DNA of 64,000 bases from Catenaria anguillulae PL171 (taxonomy: Eukaryota; Blastocladiomycota; Blastocladiomycetes; Blastocladiales; Catenariaceae): positions 1 through 64,000 of the forward strand of contig MCFL01000020.1 of the NCBI GenBank assembly GCA_002102555.1. The letters are read 5' to 3'. Under the pieces are notes generated by a model that was given only the letters and a program-made list of their open reading frames with translations, searched no databases and had not been told where the DNA came from. Numbering within the stretch: position 1 is the first letter of the stretch; every line of letters starts with the position of its first letter. The position numbers and the translations under genes are program-made. Below are positions 23,073-34,030 of the stretch, one piece after another.

Positions 23073-25320
23073 TCACATTGGCATCTGACTCACCCATGTT
23101 TCTTCTTCTACCAATCCCTCTTCCTCGCCCTCGCCCTCGTCCTCGTCGTCCTCGGCGTCCTCCTCTTGGACCACAAGCGCATACCGCTCCCGCAACACAT
23201 ACCGATATGGTTGGCCTTGGCACCTTGCTCGCCTTGAGCGGATACTCGAGCCCAGCACACTCGATCCCAACCAAACAGCAACCCGCGCCGCCTTACCAAG
23301 TCCATTGTCTCCTGGCGCAGCCTTGCCGTTTGCTTTTGCAAGCACATGAGCTGCATCATCTGCTCCTGAGTTCGCTTCGCACGCGCCTGCTCTCGCTGGA
23401 TCCTGCACAACGTCCACTTCAAACACGGGGCCACCCATGCAGAATCCACAGCACACCGGCGCCACGTCTTGGTGCTTGAGCCGTTTGGTTTTGAGCTGCC
23501 GGTGCAGATTGGGATGCGTCATGCGTGTGCCCAATGGCTGGGCAAGCATCTTGCATACAGGTGCGCAAGCAGCGCATCTCTTGCATTTCCACTGCGATTT
23601 GCTTGCTCGACCTTGGCCCAAATTGCGCGCACGTACTTGTTGCATGTGCCCGCACCCAGCGCGCGCAAGGGCGCAAGTTTGTGCGCAAGGACCCGCAAAG
23701 AAGCAGTGCCAGGCGCATGGTACAGTTGCAGGGCGCCAACATGGTCCTCGTCCTCGTCGCGGTTGTATCGCGGGCGGCCGCACGCGCGCTCGAGCATGCA
23801 AGTTGGGATGGATAGTGGCTCGTGTAAGGGAAACAGAGGGTCCGTAGGTGGAGTCAAGCGCATGGATCGGCGGCGGTTGGATGGTAACGAGTCTGTTTGG
23901 TCCGTGTCCGTGTCCGCATCGGATGAGTTGTCGTCCGAGGTCGAGTTTGAATCGGACGCAGGCGAGGTGGAAGATGATGATGGTACGTTGGATGGTGATA
24001 TGCGCGGATGAGATTGGCCAGATGCGGATGATGTCTTGATCGCGGCATAGACAAGAGTGAGGGTAAAGACGCGTTCGTCGAGGGTTTGGACGTGGCAGCC
24101 ACGCCCATTGAAGCGGCCGCGTTCGCCTGATGGGTGTAAAGCTGGACGCACTTGGATTCGGGTGGAATATGTGTATTGGGGGTTGGGCAAGCATCTGCGT
24201 GCTGCCGCTTGAAGAGCCGCTGCTCGATTCATTGCCCTGAAGAGACATCGAAGCACGCCTCAGTGTGAGCTACCCGCAAACAACGCATCCAGAAAACCAC
24301 AGCCGTAGTACCTCTGTTCTTTGCGGCGACAGTGACCCAACGCGCCTCTGCTTGTCCGGGCGGGCCAATACCACCTGCTCCAGCGGCTGCTGCCAGCGCA
24401 TCTCCTCATCGTTGCCTTCGTCATACCGCCGCTTGCGATCGGCAACGTCTCCTGCAGCTGTCGAAGGTGGCGGTGTTGCCACGCTTGGAATCGATGCATT
24501 GGAATGCGCCGTGCAGCCAGTAAATCGGATTGCCCAGCTTGCAAGCGTGCTGCCAAAGCCCGGTGCCTCGGCCGCGCTCGCAACTGTTGGTCCGGTCTGC
24601 CAGCTGCGCGCGCAGGCGGTCGGCGTCCGAGTGCGCCGTGGTCAGCTGTGGCGTAGGGTTTCCGTCTCTGCAGACAGTCGGATATCTGAGTGCGTGCAGC
24701 GGCCAGATTTCGGTCGCGATCGGCGAGCAATTGGTCGTTCTGTGCGATGGTTGTTTGCGCTTGGGCAACGGCGGAAGCGAGCCGACCCGCAGATCTCGGC
24801 GTCCCGAGTTGCTGCCGTGAGCCGCTCGTCGAGTTGATGATTCGGGCATCCCGACCTTGGACTTGTGCTTGCGCCGCATTCAATTTGGTCCCCTGTTCTT
24901 GGACGCGTGTTTCGAGTTGTTGAATGTTGCATCCGCGCCGCAAGCTCGTCAGTGGCAGCGGCAGCCGAGGGCGGCGGCGGCTGGTCGTTTGGCTGACGTC
25001 CCGTTGATTGCAGGGCGGCTAGGGCGTCGTACTGTGCGGGCAAGATGGTCGAAGCGATCCGGTCGTCAAGGCAAACATTTGATCGGGCCGCGGCCGCGAC
25101 GCAATCGAGGCGAGCAGCTGGGCGGTTGCGCCAATGGAGATTCGAGCCGCGCTACGACGCATTGCGTTGGAGTGGGCCGTCAGGGTGAGTTTCAGCTGCC
25201 GTCGGCAGGTTCCAGAAGAGGCGGTTGGGGTCTGGCGGAGGAGGCCGGCGGTGACGGCATGGTGGCGTTGGCGCGAGCACTCGATGAAGAGAGCATGATG
25301 CATGCAGTATTGCATTGACT
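23073..25320 (-). pseudogene. Decayed paralogue of the 19-25 kb family
   Basis: Pieces match the founder gene in the same order: ISIGATAQLLASIASRPRPD, then STILPAQYDALAALQ, coiled-coil segments (IQQLETRVQEQGTKLNAAQA, TTIAQNDQLLADRD), a basic stretch VADRKRRYDEGNDEEM, and at the C-terminus LRVLAHKLAPL, VGIECAGLEYPLKASKVP and YRYVLRERYALVVQEED followed by a Glu/Asp-rich tail. The pieces sit in different frames with many slips, far more than in neighbouring genes, so real decay is likely here on top of any assembly error. The Cys-rich middle (CNKYVRAIWAKVEQANRSGN and surroundings) is not seen in the founder and may be diverged sequence. Confidence 0.55.
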
Positions 25321-25708
25321 GTGGTGTGTATGTCAATGGCTGTGATGTATCCATACATCATCTCGGACTCTTGACGAAAGAATGTTGATCGTGACTTGAA
25401 AACCCACAAGAGCCACACCCATATGCAGCAACAACAAATTCCAACTGGCCGGCTGTCGGCCGAGGGCAAGCCAGCGCCAATGAACGATCCTTGACCAGCC
25501 GTGACATGCGAGATGGAATCTCCCGTTGCAGGCGGCCAAGTCGGTAACGATGGGCTGTCTGACCACTGCGTCTGCGGCGGCGTGAGTGCTAGTCAATGAT
25601 GTCTACATGATGAGTTTCAGACCCTATGTGAGTCCCAAAGTTGACAGCGAATTTGCAAGAGCAGCAAGAGCAGTTCAAATCACTCTTGCCAATGAGACGC
25701 GAGATCAT

Positions 25709-26123
25709 TCAAGTTGAGTCAAGAGAATGAAGGTTTGGCTGTGAACCACCACCTCTGATTTTTCGGGCGCAGCTTTCGGCGGCGGCGACCGTTCCCTGTA
25801 CTGCTTGATCATCCACTCGGGTACCGCCGCATCCATTGGCTGCCGCTTGACCTGCTGGCCCGCGTGGTTCCGATTCGGCGTCGCCACTGGCACATGCTGC
25901 GATTGCGACACTTGCGCTGGCCAACCCAAGTTGGCCAGGGCGGCATGGACACTTTCGCAAATGTCAAAGAGGTCGGATCGGCGAGGGCAGACAGGCGGGC
26001 AGGGTATGGATTGGGGCAAGTCAGCGCGAGCGTGAGGCCTTGTAGTACGTTGACCGAGAATTCGAGGCTTTGGATCGTGGCAACCGGGTCGCGGGCGTCG
26101 TTGGGTGCAAACGACCATGACAT
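25709..26123 (-). CDS. Hypothetical protein, possibly small
   Basis: From an ATG at 26123 the frame MSWSFAPNDARDPVATIQSL runs about 40 residues. A second frame shifted by one continues with SDLFDICESVHAALANLGWP and ends with VPEWMIKQYRERSPPPKAAP before a stop at 25709. The two parts are amphipathic and protein-like, and together would give about 135 residues joined by a slip or an unseen intron near 25980. I do not recognise a family. It could also be a remnant. Confidence 0.35.
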
Positions 26124-26390
26124 GTTTGAGCTATGGTATACTATATCTGAAATGTAACTTGATTGGTTTCAGGTATCGAAAGAGGAGGGGCGTCTCCTGC
26201 CCAGGGTCTGTCTCGCGATCGCAACTCTCGACCAACTCGCGGACGAATTCGTCCAAGGCGCAATGAAAAAAGACCTGGATAGATCACATTGAGTCCCAAA
26301 AGTATAGGGTCGATGTGCATATCACAAAAATACAACGAACAGGTCCAATCAACAGCATGCTTTCCTCCTACCTTCGGTGTTGTGGCCGAA

Positions 26391-27190
26391 TCAATCCCTC
26401 CGACGACGAGCTTGAGTTGCGGGCGATCCACGTGCAGGTGCAGCTCCCGACGCCGTGGCCGATGCAGAACCCTTTGCGGCGGCAGCTCCTTGCTTGCCAG
26501 CGCCGGCGGCGGCGGCCGCCTTGGCTGCCTTGAGCGCGGGTGGATCGGGCAAAATGAATGAAAACACAACACTCAGCACCACCACCACCACCAATCCAAG
26601 GCCAACCACGGCCCACATGGGCATGTACTGCTTGAGGAAGTCGACCGACGTCTGCAGCGCCTTGGCAATCCACCCGAGACCCCAAAACACGGATCCGACA
26701 AACGAGAAGGGCGACCAGGTCCAGTGCCAGGGCGAGATTTGGTCCAGAGCTTCTTGTCGAGCATGGTCATGAGCTGTTCCTTGGAGAAGGGCCCTTGACC
26801 TCGCGCAGCTGCTTGTTATGCACGTGGTAGATGGTCGGCAGGCGTGAGATGAGGAACCGGGTCGAGGTGATTTGCGCCTTGTCGACATTGATTCGGGCCA
26901 CCTTGACGTGGTGCAGCTTGTCCGAGGCGGCCAAGTCGCGGGCAAGGACTCGTACTGCGGGTGGAAGCGCGAGCAGTACCCGCACCATGGGGCGTAGAAT
27001 TCAATCAGCCATTCGCCCGATCCGACCAGCGTGTCAAAGTCGTGGTCCTCAATGTCGATGATGGCCGAGGCGGACTTTGTGGTGGCCGACTCGGACGTTT
27101 CCATGCCCACGCCCGAGGCAGAGGCCACGGTGGCGATGGCGACAGGGCCAGCAGGAGGCCCAAGATCAGGGTGAATGGGTTGCGGAGCAT
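26391..27190 (-). CDS. TMX1-like ER thioredoxin transmembrane protein
   Basis: TMX proteins are ER-membrane thiol oxidoreductases that act on membrane-bound clients. The sequence shows a signal peptide (MLRNPFTLILGLLLAL then VAIATVASA), a thioredoxin fold with active site FYAPWCGYC, the cis-Pro strand (RFLISRLPTIYHV), the REVKG/LREV segment, a juxtamembrane region like TMX1 (KLW, DQISPWHW), a transmembrane helix (WAVVGLGLVVVVVLSVVFSF) and an Ala/Gly-rich basic cytosolic tail. Four slips, each one missing base, lie near 27143, 26945, 26791 and 26744, with continuous homology across every one. That pattern suggests assembly errors in a working gene. The WCGYC motif keeps both cysteines. Confidence 0.75.
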
Positions 27191-27452
27191 CTTGGCCGAG
27201 AGTTCCTTCGGTTAGACGTGCATTGAGTTGAATTTGAGTCTTGGGCCGACAGGAGAGAGACGGCGACAAATAAACACAGTCCGATTCAGATGTGAGTGTG
27301 GCGACAGAGTGCATCATCACGCCACGTCACGTCAGCAGGCGCCGAACTTGGGTTGAAGTCAACACTTTCCGTTGGGGGATCATTGTATACTGCAGATGTA
27401 ACTATACACACAAGTCAAAAGCACACGCAGACGCACCAAGACAATTGGTCAT

Positions 27453-30412
27453 TCACTCCTCCATTTGCGCCACCCTGCGACCCAACTTGAACTTGAAGAG
27501 CTGGATCCCACCCGGCCTGCGCGTCGGGCTGTGCTTCTTGACCATGCGGAAGTACTCCATTGCATCGGCAAGGTCATCCTCCTGGTCCTCCATCTCCTCC
27601 CGGGCCATCTCATCATACTCCTCATACCCTTCCGCCTCATACTCGATCCGCTCCTTCTCCATCTTGCCAACCATGGTCTTGCACTCGACCAACATTTCCT
27701 TTGCCAACCGCGTCGCCCCGCTCGGATCCTTCACGCCGCTGATGGACAAGTACTGACTGCCCGCGCCAATTGCCATGAGCACATGCCACGTAATCATGGG
27801 CAGCTGGTCGTCGCGCATGGTCACGGTGCACATGTTCATGCCCGACCGCACCAAGTGCGGGTGCATGCGCTGGCGCAAATGCACAAGCAACCGGTACGAC
27901 TGAACGTGAAGCTCGGTCATGTTGAATGCCATGATGGCCTGCTCGCGCGCGACTTGGGCGCGGACAAGCTCCAGTGACTCAAACAAGCCCAACGACTTGC
28001 GCGTCTTTGCCCTTGCCGTCGACCGTGATGAAAGCACTGTAGCGGCCGCCGCCTCGTTCATGTCCTTCAAGAGCACGCGCTCCACGTCCTCAATCCACTC
28101 GCGCGCGCTTGCGCCATCAAACATGCGCTTGAACGTGGCCGTGCACAGCGGCGACGCCTCGTCCACCACCTCCTCGACACACACGGGGTCACGATCGCTG
28201 CGTTTCCAATTGCGCGAATACGTCTGGCGGCCGCGTTGCCACGCGTTGAGCTCGTACCCGGACACGCCAAATGCCAAGTTGATGGCAAACCACGCCTCGC
28301 TCACGTCCGTCGGGACGCGCCCGTAAAAGATACTCTCCTTGTTGACCAGCCCGATAAAGTCTTCCATGAGCGGCCACCAAGGCTTGTTGTCGCCGCCAGC
28401 GCGCGCAAACTTGCTGGCCTCGTACATGTGTGCCGAAAACAAAACGCAGCCCCACATGTCTGCGTTGGCCATGGCAAAGTAGCGCATGGCAAGGTGGGTG
28501 TACACGAGGACCGACCCGGCGAGCCATGGGTGTTGTGCAAAGAGTTCCGGGATGTCAATTGCTGGCCCAGAGACTTGGCCGCGAGACCACAGCAGCACGG
28601 TCAAGTCTTGCTCCTTGGCCCACGACTCAATGCTGCGGGCAAAGAGGGCAGAGTGGCGCGGGGTCGGGTAGCTCATGAAGTTGACCAGCCCGTATTTGTG
28701 TTTGTACCAGGCGGCGTGCAAGTCGCGCTGCGCGTCGGCAAGGCGGTGAGCGAGCGTGTCGGTGATGTCGCAAAAGATTTTGGTCGTGAAGAGGGTGATG
28801 AGTGGAGGGAGGCAGGCTTGGACGATGCAGTAGGAGATTTGGTGATGAAGGCATCCAGTTGAGACAAGACGTGGTCCGAGACGGGGAGCGGGAGGCTGTA
28901 AGAGCAGTAAACCCAGTCAGTCGTGCGGTTGGTAAAGAGCACATATCAGGCGCAAAACGTATGTACTATCGCGCCTCGATTTGCTTCCACGAACGATACA
29001 CTTGCACCAGCTCTGCGGTCCAGTTGGCCAGCTTGTCCTTTTGCGACCAAGCGGCCCTCGCCGGCCGGTCAAATCGCGGCGATCGATACGCCCTCGGATG
29101 CTGCTGCGCAGGATCTCCACACGGGTTCTTTGCAGCACCTCAATCATGGGCAAGTAGGCAAACTCGGCCAAGTCCCACACTTGCTCGTTGACCAAGTCGC
29201 CGCTCGACTTGTCCTTGGGCACCGACGGATGGTTGCGAATCGCACACATGCGATCAAACACCATCCGGGCATACCTTGCATTATCCTTTGCCAGCTTTGG
29301 GTACGTGGCAAACATGGCATCGAGCTTGATCTGCACCTTGTCGACGGCGGCCGTGGTCGTTGTGCTTGCCACCTCGAGCTTGATTTCCGACCGCGAGTAC
29401 TGCGTCCACAAGTCTTTGACAAAGTGACGCACCGATTCGAGCTCGCGCAACAGATCGAGGTACGCAAAGAGCATTTCCTCGTCGTCCTCGTACTTGACCT
29501 GGTACTTGCGGCGCGGCGGAGCTGGAGTAAGAGGTTTGGACGACTTCTTTTTGCCGCCACCTTTACCGCCTTTACCTTGCCACCCTTTTTCCCGCCCGAT
29601 TGCACCTTCTTGCCCATGAGTGTTTCTTGAACCATTGCAAACACGGCGGCCCATTCGCCGTCCTCGTCGCCATCCGCGTCGTCACCATTCTCGTCGCCCG
29701 CTTCGTCATCCACCGCCAACGCAGCAAAACGACTCGCGAGCAGCTCCACACCCGACATGCGAACGTCCTCCTTTAGGCCCTCGGCAGCCCTGTCCGGCTT
29801 GGTTGCCCCGCCCACTCTGGGTGCCAAAATGCCCACAACCTGCTCAAGCACACCAATGAAATGCGCATGCGTCTGATTGCTTGCGTCCGTGGCCGCCGAT
29901 GCATCTTGCACGGCATTGAACCACGCCGCACACACGCGGCGCGATTGGATGGCGCGGCAAGCCCAGTCAATGACGCGCGCGGGCACAGTCACGGGCGGAT
30001 CCTTGGCGCTGATGAATTGCGCAAGCGTGATAAAGTCGCGCGTCGTCATGATGGTAGTTGGCGTGGACGTGTCGTCATCGTTGCTGTGATTGTTGGACGG
30101 CAGAGGAGAGGGAAGTGCGGGAGGCGCAGCAGCCGCCGCGGCGGCTTTCTGGCGGGCTTTGCCCTTGGCGCGACCGGTGGCGGTGGCGGCGGCGGCGGGA
30201 GCGGGATCAGGCGTGGTAGAGGCAGCAGCGGCAGGAGCCTTGGCCGAGGGGATGTCGGCAAAGTTGTATCCCAGCGAGTCGCTCATGGCGCCGAGCCAGG
30301 ACGCCAGGCGCGCCGTGTGCATCTTGTACCGCTTGTACGCGTCGAACAGGTGCGATGGCAATGGGGCCGCGGTCGTCATTTTGTGTTTTGGTCGTTTGCA
30401 TCCTTTCGACAT
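27453..30412 (-). CDS. DUF6604 protein, copy 1
   Basis: DUF6604 proteins are large fungal proteins of unknown function. N-terminal signature: LPSHLFDAYKRYKMHTARLA with SWLGAMSDSLGY, then GRAKGKARQKA, DFITLAQFISAKDPPVTVP and HFIGVLEQVVGIL. An acidic linker leads to the middle domain (EEMLFAYLDLLRELESVRHF, LEVASTTTTAAVDKVQIKLD). An intron near 28880-28960 (GTACAT donor, CTTACAG acceptor) joins WKQIEAR to YLPLPVSDHVLSQLD. The C-terminal helical half follows (FAQHPWLAGSVLVYTHLAM, PLMEDFIGLVNKESIFYG, HVQSYRLLVHLRQRM), ending with an acidic tail. Slips of one missing base lie near 29580, 29070 and 28830. This copy is the most diverged of the family in the window and closest to the general fungal form. 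A second possible start is at 30379. Confidence 0.75.
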
Positions 30413-31504
30413 CAGAGACAGGCGGCCAAGATTTGATCAGACGGAGAACTGTGGAGTCAAGCAACATGTTTGGTCCCGTGATCATCTCGCGGATCGGAGG
30501 GTCATCCTGATGTTGGAGCGGTCCCCCGATCCGCCCACTCTCGCCTGACCCGTCAATCGCTATTCTCTTTCCCATGCATCAGCATTATCGTGCAATCCAT
30601 TCATATCCACCACCTCACCACACTCTCTTGACTCGCCGCAATCCCCTGCATCATCCTCGTCCATCCCGAGTACGTGCTCCTCCCATCCATATTGCCTCCT
30701 TGCCTTGACCCCTCCCTCAACCCAACCCAACCCAAGTCGCCAGACAAACTAGGGTCAATTGAGACGTGATTCAGGTTACAGCCAAGCGACACAATCGGCA
30801 TGGTGATGGGATTCAATCAGCATATACATAGGTATTGGGACCACGGACCACAAGTGTGAGGAAATCTGATTTGATTGGGTCGTCATTGATGTTGACCTTG
30901 ACCTCTTGGCGCTTGCTCTTGCATATTGAGGTGGCTAGCAAGTCTCGCCTCTGCTCCCTCTGGTAAGTCTGGAATGGAATGGCGGTATACTGGGATGTGG
31001 CGGAATGGCGGCCTTCCGTCGGAATGGACATGGCAGTGAGGCGGCGCACTGTCTTGGTTGTTACAGTAAGTTGGGGCTTTGAGTTGGGCTAGAGATCCAC
31101 AGCTGGATCAGGATAGAGCGCCTTGCCGTCTCCACATGGGATTCCGTTTGGATAAGGAAATGCGAGCGACTGCTCATCCTGTAGGCTTCAGCTAGCATCA
31201 TGGGTTTTGCTGATGCCGTTCTTGCGGTTGGCAGCATGTGGACGCCAGGGAGTCAGAGAGACATTCTCTCGGAGACTTGCCGGTGTTCCCATCCACGCTG
31301 AGCCGAATTCGGGCAGAGCTCGGACATGGCATCGTGCAGAAACAACACGGCACAAAAAGGCAGCTCGCCAGATGGAAAAGGGAACAGGGGAATGAAGGAG
31401 GAGCTCCGACACCAGCAATATCGGGACAAAAAGAGTTGTCGGGTGTATTTTTTAAAGAATGGATCACACAAGAGACCGTGGACAAAGTCACAATGGCAGC
31501 ATGT
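30413..31504. other. Intergenic region, no gene seen
   Basis: About 1.1 kb between the 5' end of DUF6604 copy 1 and the 3' end of uS3. Only short frames without similarity occur; the left end must hold the copy 1 promoter. Confidence 0.4.
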
Positions 31505-32388
31505 TTAGAGGTCGTCCGAGGTGGCGGCAACGGGGGCGACGCCAAAGTTCTTGTCGAAGTTCTGCGAGTGGGGTTGCTCGGGAACCTCGTCATCGTCCTT
31601 GGGGTCAGAGATGATGACCACATCGGGAAGGGCCTTCTTGGGACCGCGCTGGCCAGTGGGGTCGTGGTCGAGCATGATCTTGACCTTGATGCCGAGCACA
31701 CCTTGGCGGAGGAGCACGTGGCGCACAGCCTGGTCAATGTAGTCGCGCGTGGGCTGGCCAGAGTGAAGCATGAAGCCGTCGGCAAACTTCATCGACTTGG
31801 CACGGGCAGCACGGAGCTTGCCAGAGATGACAACCTCGCAACCCTTGGCGCCGTGCGACATGACCTGACGCATCACACCGTAGGCGGCGCGACGGACGGC
31901 AAGACCCTCGAGGAGCTTGTACTTGAGCGACTCGGCCTGGGCAATGGCGCAAAGACCACGCTCGAGGACACGCTCGGCGTAGAGCTCAACGGCACCGTCG
32001 GCGAAACCGAAACGCTTTTGCACAAGCGAGGTGAGCTCGTTGATGCGGCGACCCTTTTGGCCAACAATCGACATGGTCGAGGTGGCGCGGATGATGATTT
32101 CGGTACGGGCAGGGGGTCACGCGGACCTCAACACCGGCGTAGCCGTCCTCAGAGAGCTCGCGCTGGAGGAACTCGTTGAGCTCGGCGTAGAACACACCGT
32201 CGGCGATGAACTATGTGGGTTAACATGGGATGGCAGAGGAAAGGTTGGGCGCAATAGGTCGTTAGATTTCTAAATCCTGATTTTTCACGGCAGGCGTTGC
32301 TTCATGGGTGATTTTCCATGGTGCATCTGCGAAAACTATCGAGGGTGGGGGTACTGACCTTGCGCTTCTTGGAGATGGTGGTGGCCAT
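31505..32388 (-). CDS. RPS3: 40S ribosomal protein uS3
   Basis: uS3 sits on the small subunit at the mRNA entry channel. Exon 1 (32359-32388) encodes [11 protein letters not shown] 148-nt intron (32211-32358; GTCAGT donor, CATAG acceptor) follows. Exon 2 opens [19 protein letters not shown] and has the KH domain loop [14 protein letters not shown], then [33 protein letters not shown] and [19 protein letters not shown]. Length is about 245 residues as in other eukaryotes. One extra T at about 32111 shifts the frame between VRVTP and [10 protein letters not shown]; removing it gives the standard uS3 sequence with no gap. Because uS3 is essential, this is almost certainly a sequencing or assembly error. 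A short intron after the tenth codon is common for ribosomal protein genes. Confidence 0.95.
32211..32358 (-). other. Intron in uS3 (148 nt)
   Basis: The donor GTCAGT directly follows codon 10 (AAG) and the acceptor ATAG precedes TTC ATC GCC. Phase 0. It is longer than most introns in the window. Confidence 0.9.
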
Positions 32389-32842
32389 TTTGATTGGATT
32401 TTGCGTTTCCCGAGGGTAATTGCGGCAGAGAAGGAGCCATGTTGTTGGGTGTGGGTGTGGCAACTTGGAGGCGGCGGATGGGAAGGATCAGCCGTGAGAT
32501 CGGCGGCCCTTGCGCCATGACCGACATTCGGCCAGGATAGATGTCCCAATGATGTCCGAACCCTACTCGACCTGCGGCACTGGCTCATTAATTGAGCGTT
32601 TATAGGCGGGTGGTGCTTGATTGGGAGCCATTGCTACGCATAAATGTACTTTTGATGTGCTGAAGTTTCCATTCAGACCAACTCAAGGAGGTCACGAGAT
32701 TACATTGGGAAACATCGGCAAAGATAAATTGCATGATATGGGAATACACAATAACGAGCGGTACAAAAGAAATGACATAACAACAAGCAACTTATCTTAA
32801 CTTCTTGTTTATCAAAACGCAACTGTGCCTGCTGCGGTCCTT

Positions 32843-33454
32843 TCACGCTTGCCTGGCGGTGCGGCGCAACATCAACATTGCATTCCCGTTGGGCGGGAAC
32901 ACCTTGCAACGGAACAGGCGCTCAAAGGATGTGTCGGGGTACGTCCAAGCGTCGCACTCGGCAACCCAACGATCAAAGACTTCGCGCTCGCGGCCCTTGA
33001 AGAAGTTCATGGCAGCCGTCTTGAAGGTGAACTCGGGAATGTTGTATTGGCCGAGTTGAAGCGATTCGGTGCGCGACCAGTCACGGTAGATGGAGTACTC
33101 ACCGTCCTTGACGGCATCCTTGAGCTGACAGACGCGCGAGTCGGCGTACCTGTGGCGACCATGACAAAAAGTGAGCGAGCGACTGAAAACGGGCCATGGG
33201 ACATTTTGTTTGGCCGAATGCAAGAATGGATTATGTGAGACATACCAGACGGCAATCAATTTGTCGGCCTTGATGGCAGCGTCGCCACAAGCACGAGGCG
33301 AATCAACATTTTCAATGCGTCCGTTGCTGGCGTCGCGGATGGGCATGTCTTTGCCCATGATCGAGACAAAGTTTGCGTGTGTTTCGTAGGGGGCCGAAGT
33401 CGCTTGGGCAAGAGTGGCCACAAGGGCAAGCGCGATGAGAATGTGAGAGTACAT
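32843..33454 (-). CDS. Small secreted protein, unknown function
   Basis: A clean signal peptide (MYSHILIALALVATLAQATS) is followed by a mature region with few cysteines. An intron of 90 nt (about 33152-33241; GTATGT donor, CCACAG acceptor) joins LIAVW to YADSRVCQLKDAVKDG. The intron length is a multiple of three, so the frame is also open through it and retention would give a longer form. The rest reads GEYSIYRDWSRTESLQLGQY and EVFDRWVAECDAWTYPDTSF, and ends at 32843 with LRRTARQA. About 170 residues when spliced. No family recognised. Secretion is inferred from the signal peptide alone. Confidence 0.65.
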   Translation of the reverse strand: MYSHILIALALVATLAQATSAPYETHANFVSIMGKDMPIRDASNGRIENVDSPRACGDAAIKADKLIAVWYVSHNPFLHSAKQNVPWPVFSRSLTFCHGRHRYADSRVCQLKDAVKDGEYSIYRDWSRTESLQLGQYNIPEFTFKTAAMNFFKGREREVFDRWVAECDAWTYPDTSFERLFRCKVFPPNGNAMLMLRRTARQA

Positions 33455-33484
33455 TTTGTCGTGGTTGGGTCTTGAGAGTTTGGC

Positions 33485-34030
33485 AGCGAAATGCTGTATT
33501 CAAGTTGTGATGGTCGAAAATCTGAAGAGCAGTGTATTTACTTGTATGAGAATGAAGGGGTGGGGATAGTTTTTATACGATTGGCGGTTCCTACATAGCC
33601 ATGCCGGACATCGCCATTCCTTCGCCATCCGTTGCGCCGACATGCGTATCTCGTGGTTTACGTCGTGAGGGTGCCGGACCGGTGCAAAGGGAAACTCAAA
33701 CCTTACCGGTACGATTGCTGGGTCAGGCGGGCCAACCTAGGTATGTAGAGAACGCAGGTAACGCATTTGGGTATCGCAAGGGACGTCGTTGTGCTCGTTG
33801 TGCACCGTTGCGCTTACATTTGCGAAAATGCAAGTGCGGTCGAGAGATGACGCGTGAATGACCCTGGGTAACTCCACCGCCGCCGCAGCAGTTCCCGTTA
33901 CCAATCGCACTTTGCTTTCGTTGGCCCGTGCCGCTTCAGAACGATCCGTTACCTGCGGTGGCTCAAAAGCGATCTCAAAGAGCGGTGATGCTACGAAGAA
34001 TGCATGTCTCACCTTGACTCACAAGTGGCT
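33485..34030. other. Intergenic region, no gene seen
   Basis: About 550 bp between a secreted-protein gene and an inverted DUF6604 fragment. Only short frames without similarity are seen. The left end should contain the promoter of the minus-strand secreted-protein gene. Confidence 0.35.

Noticed and set aside
23437-24011. Plus-strand genes in the 23-24 kb interval
   Set aside because: They are antisense to the decayed family copy and show no domain of their own.
25709-26123. A Mediator-type small subunit
   Set aside because: Amphipathic composition suggested it, but no diagnostic motif could be named.
31238-32179. A 313-residue plus-strand protein
   Set aside because: It is the antisense shadow of uS3, which is unmistakable on the minus strand.
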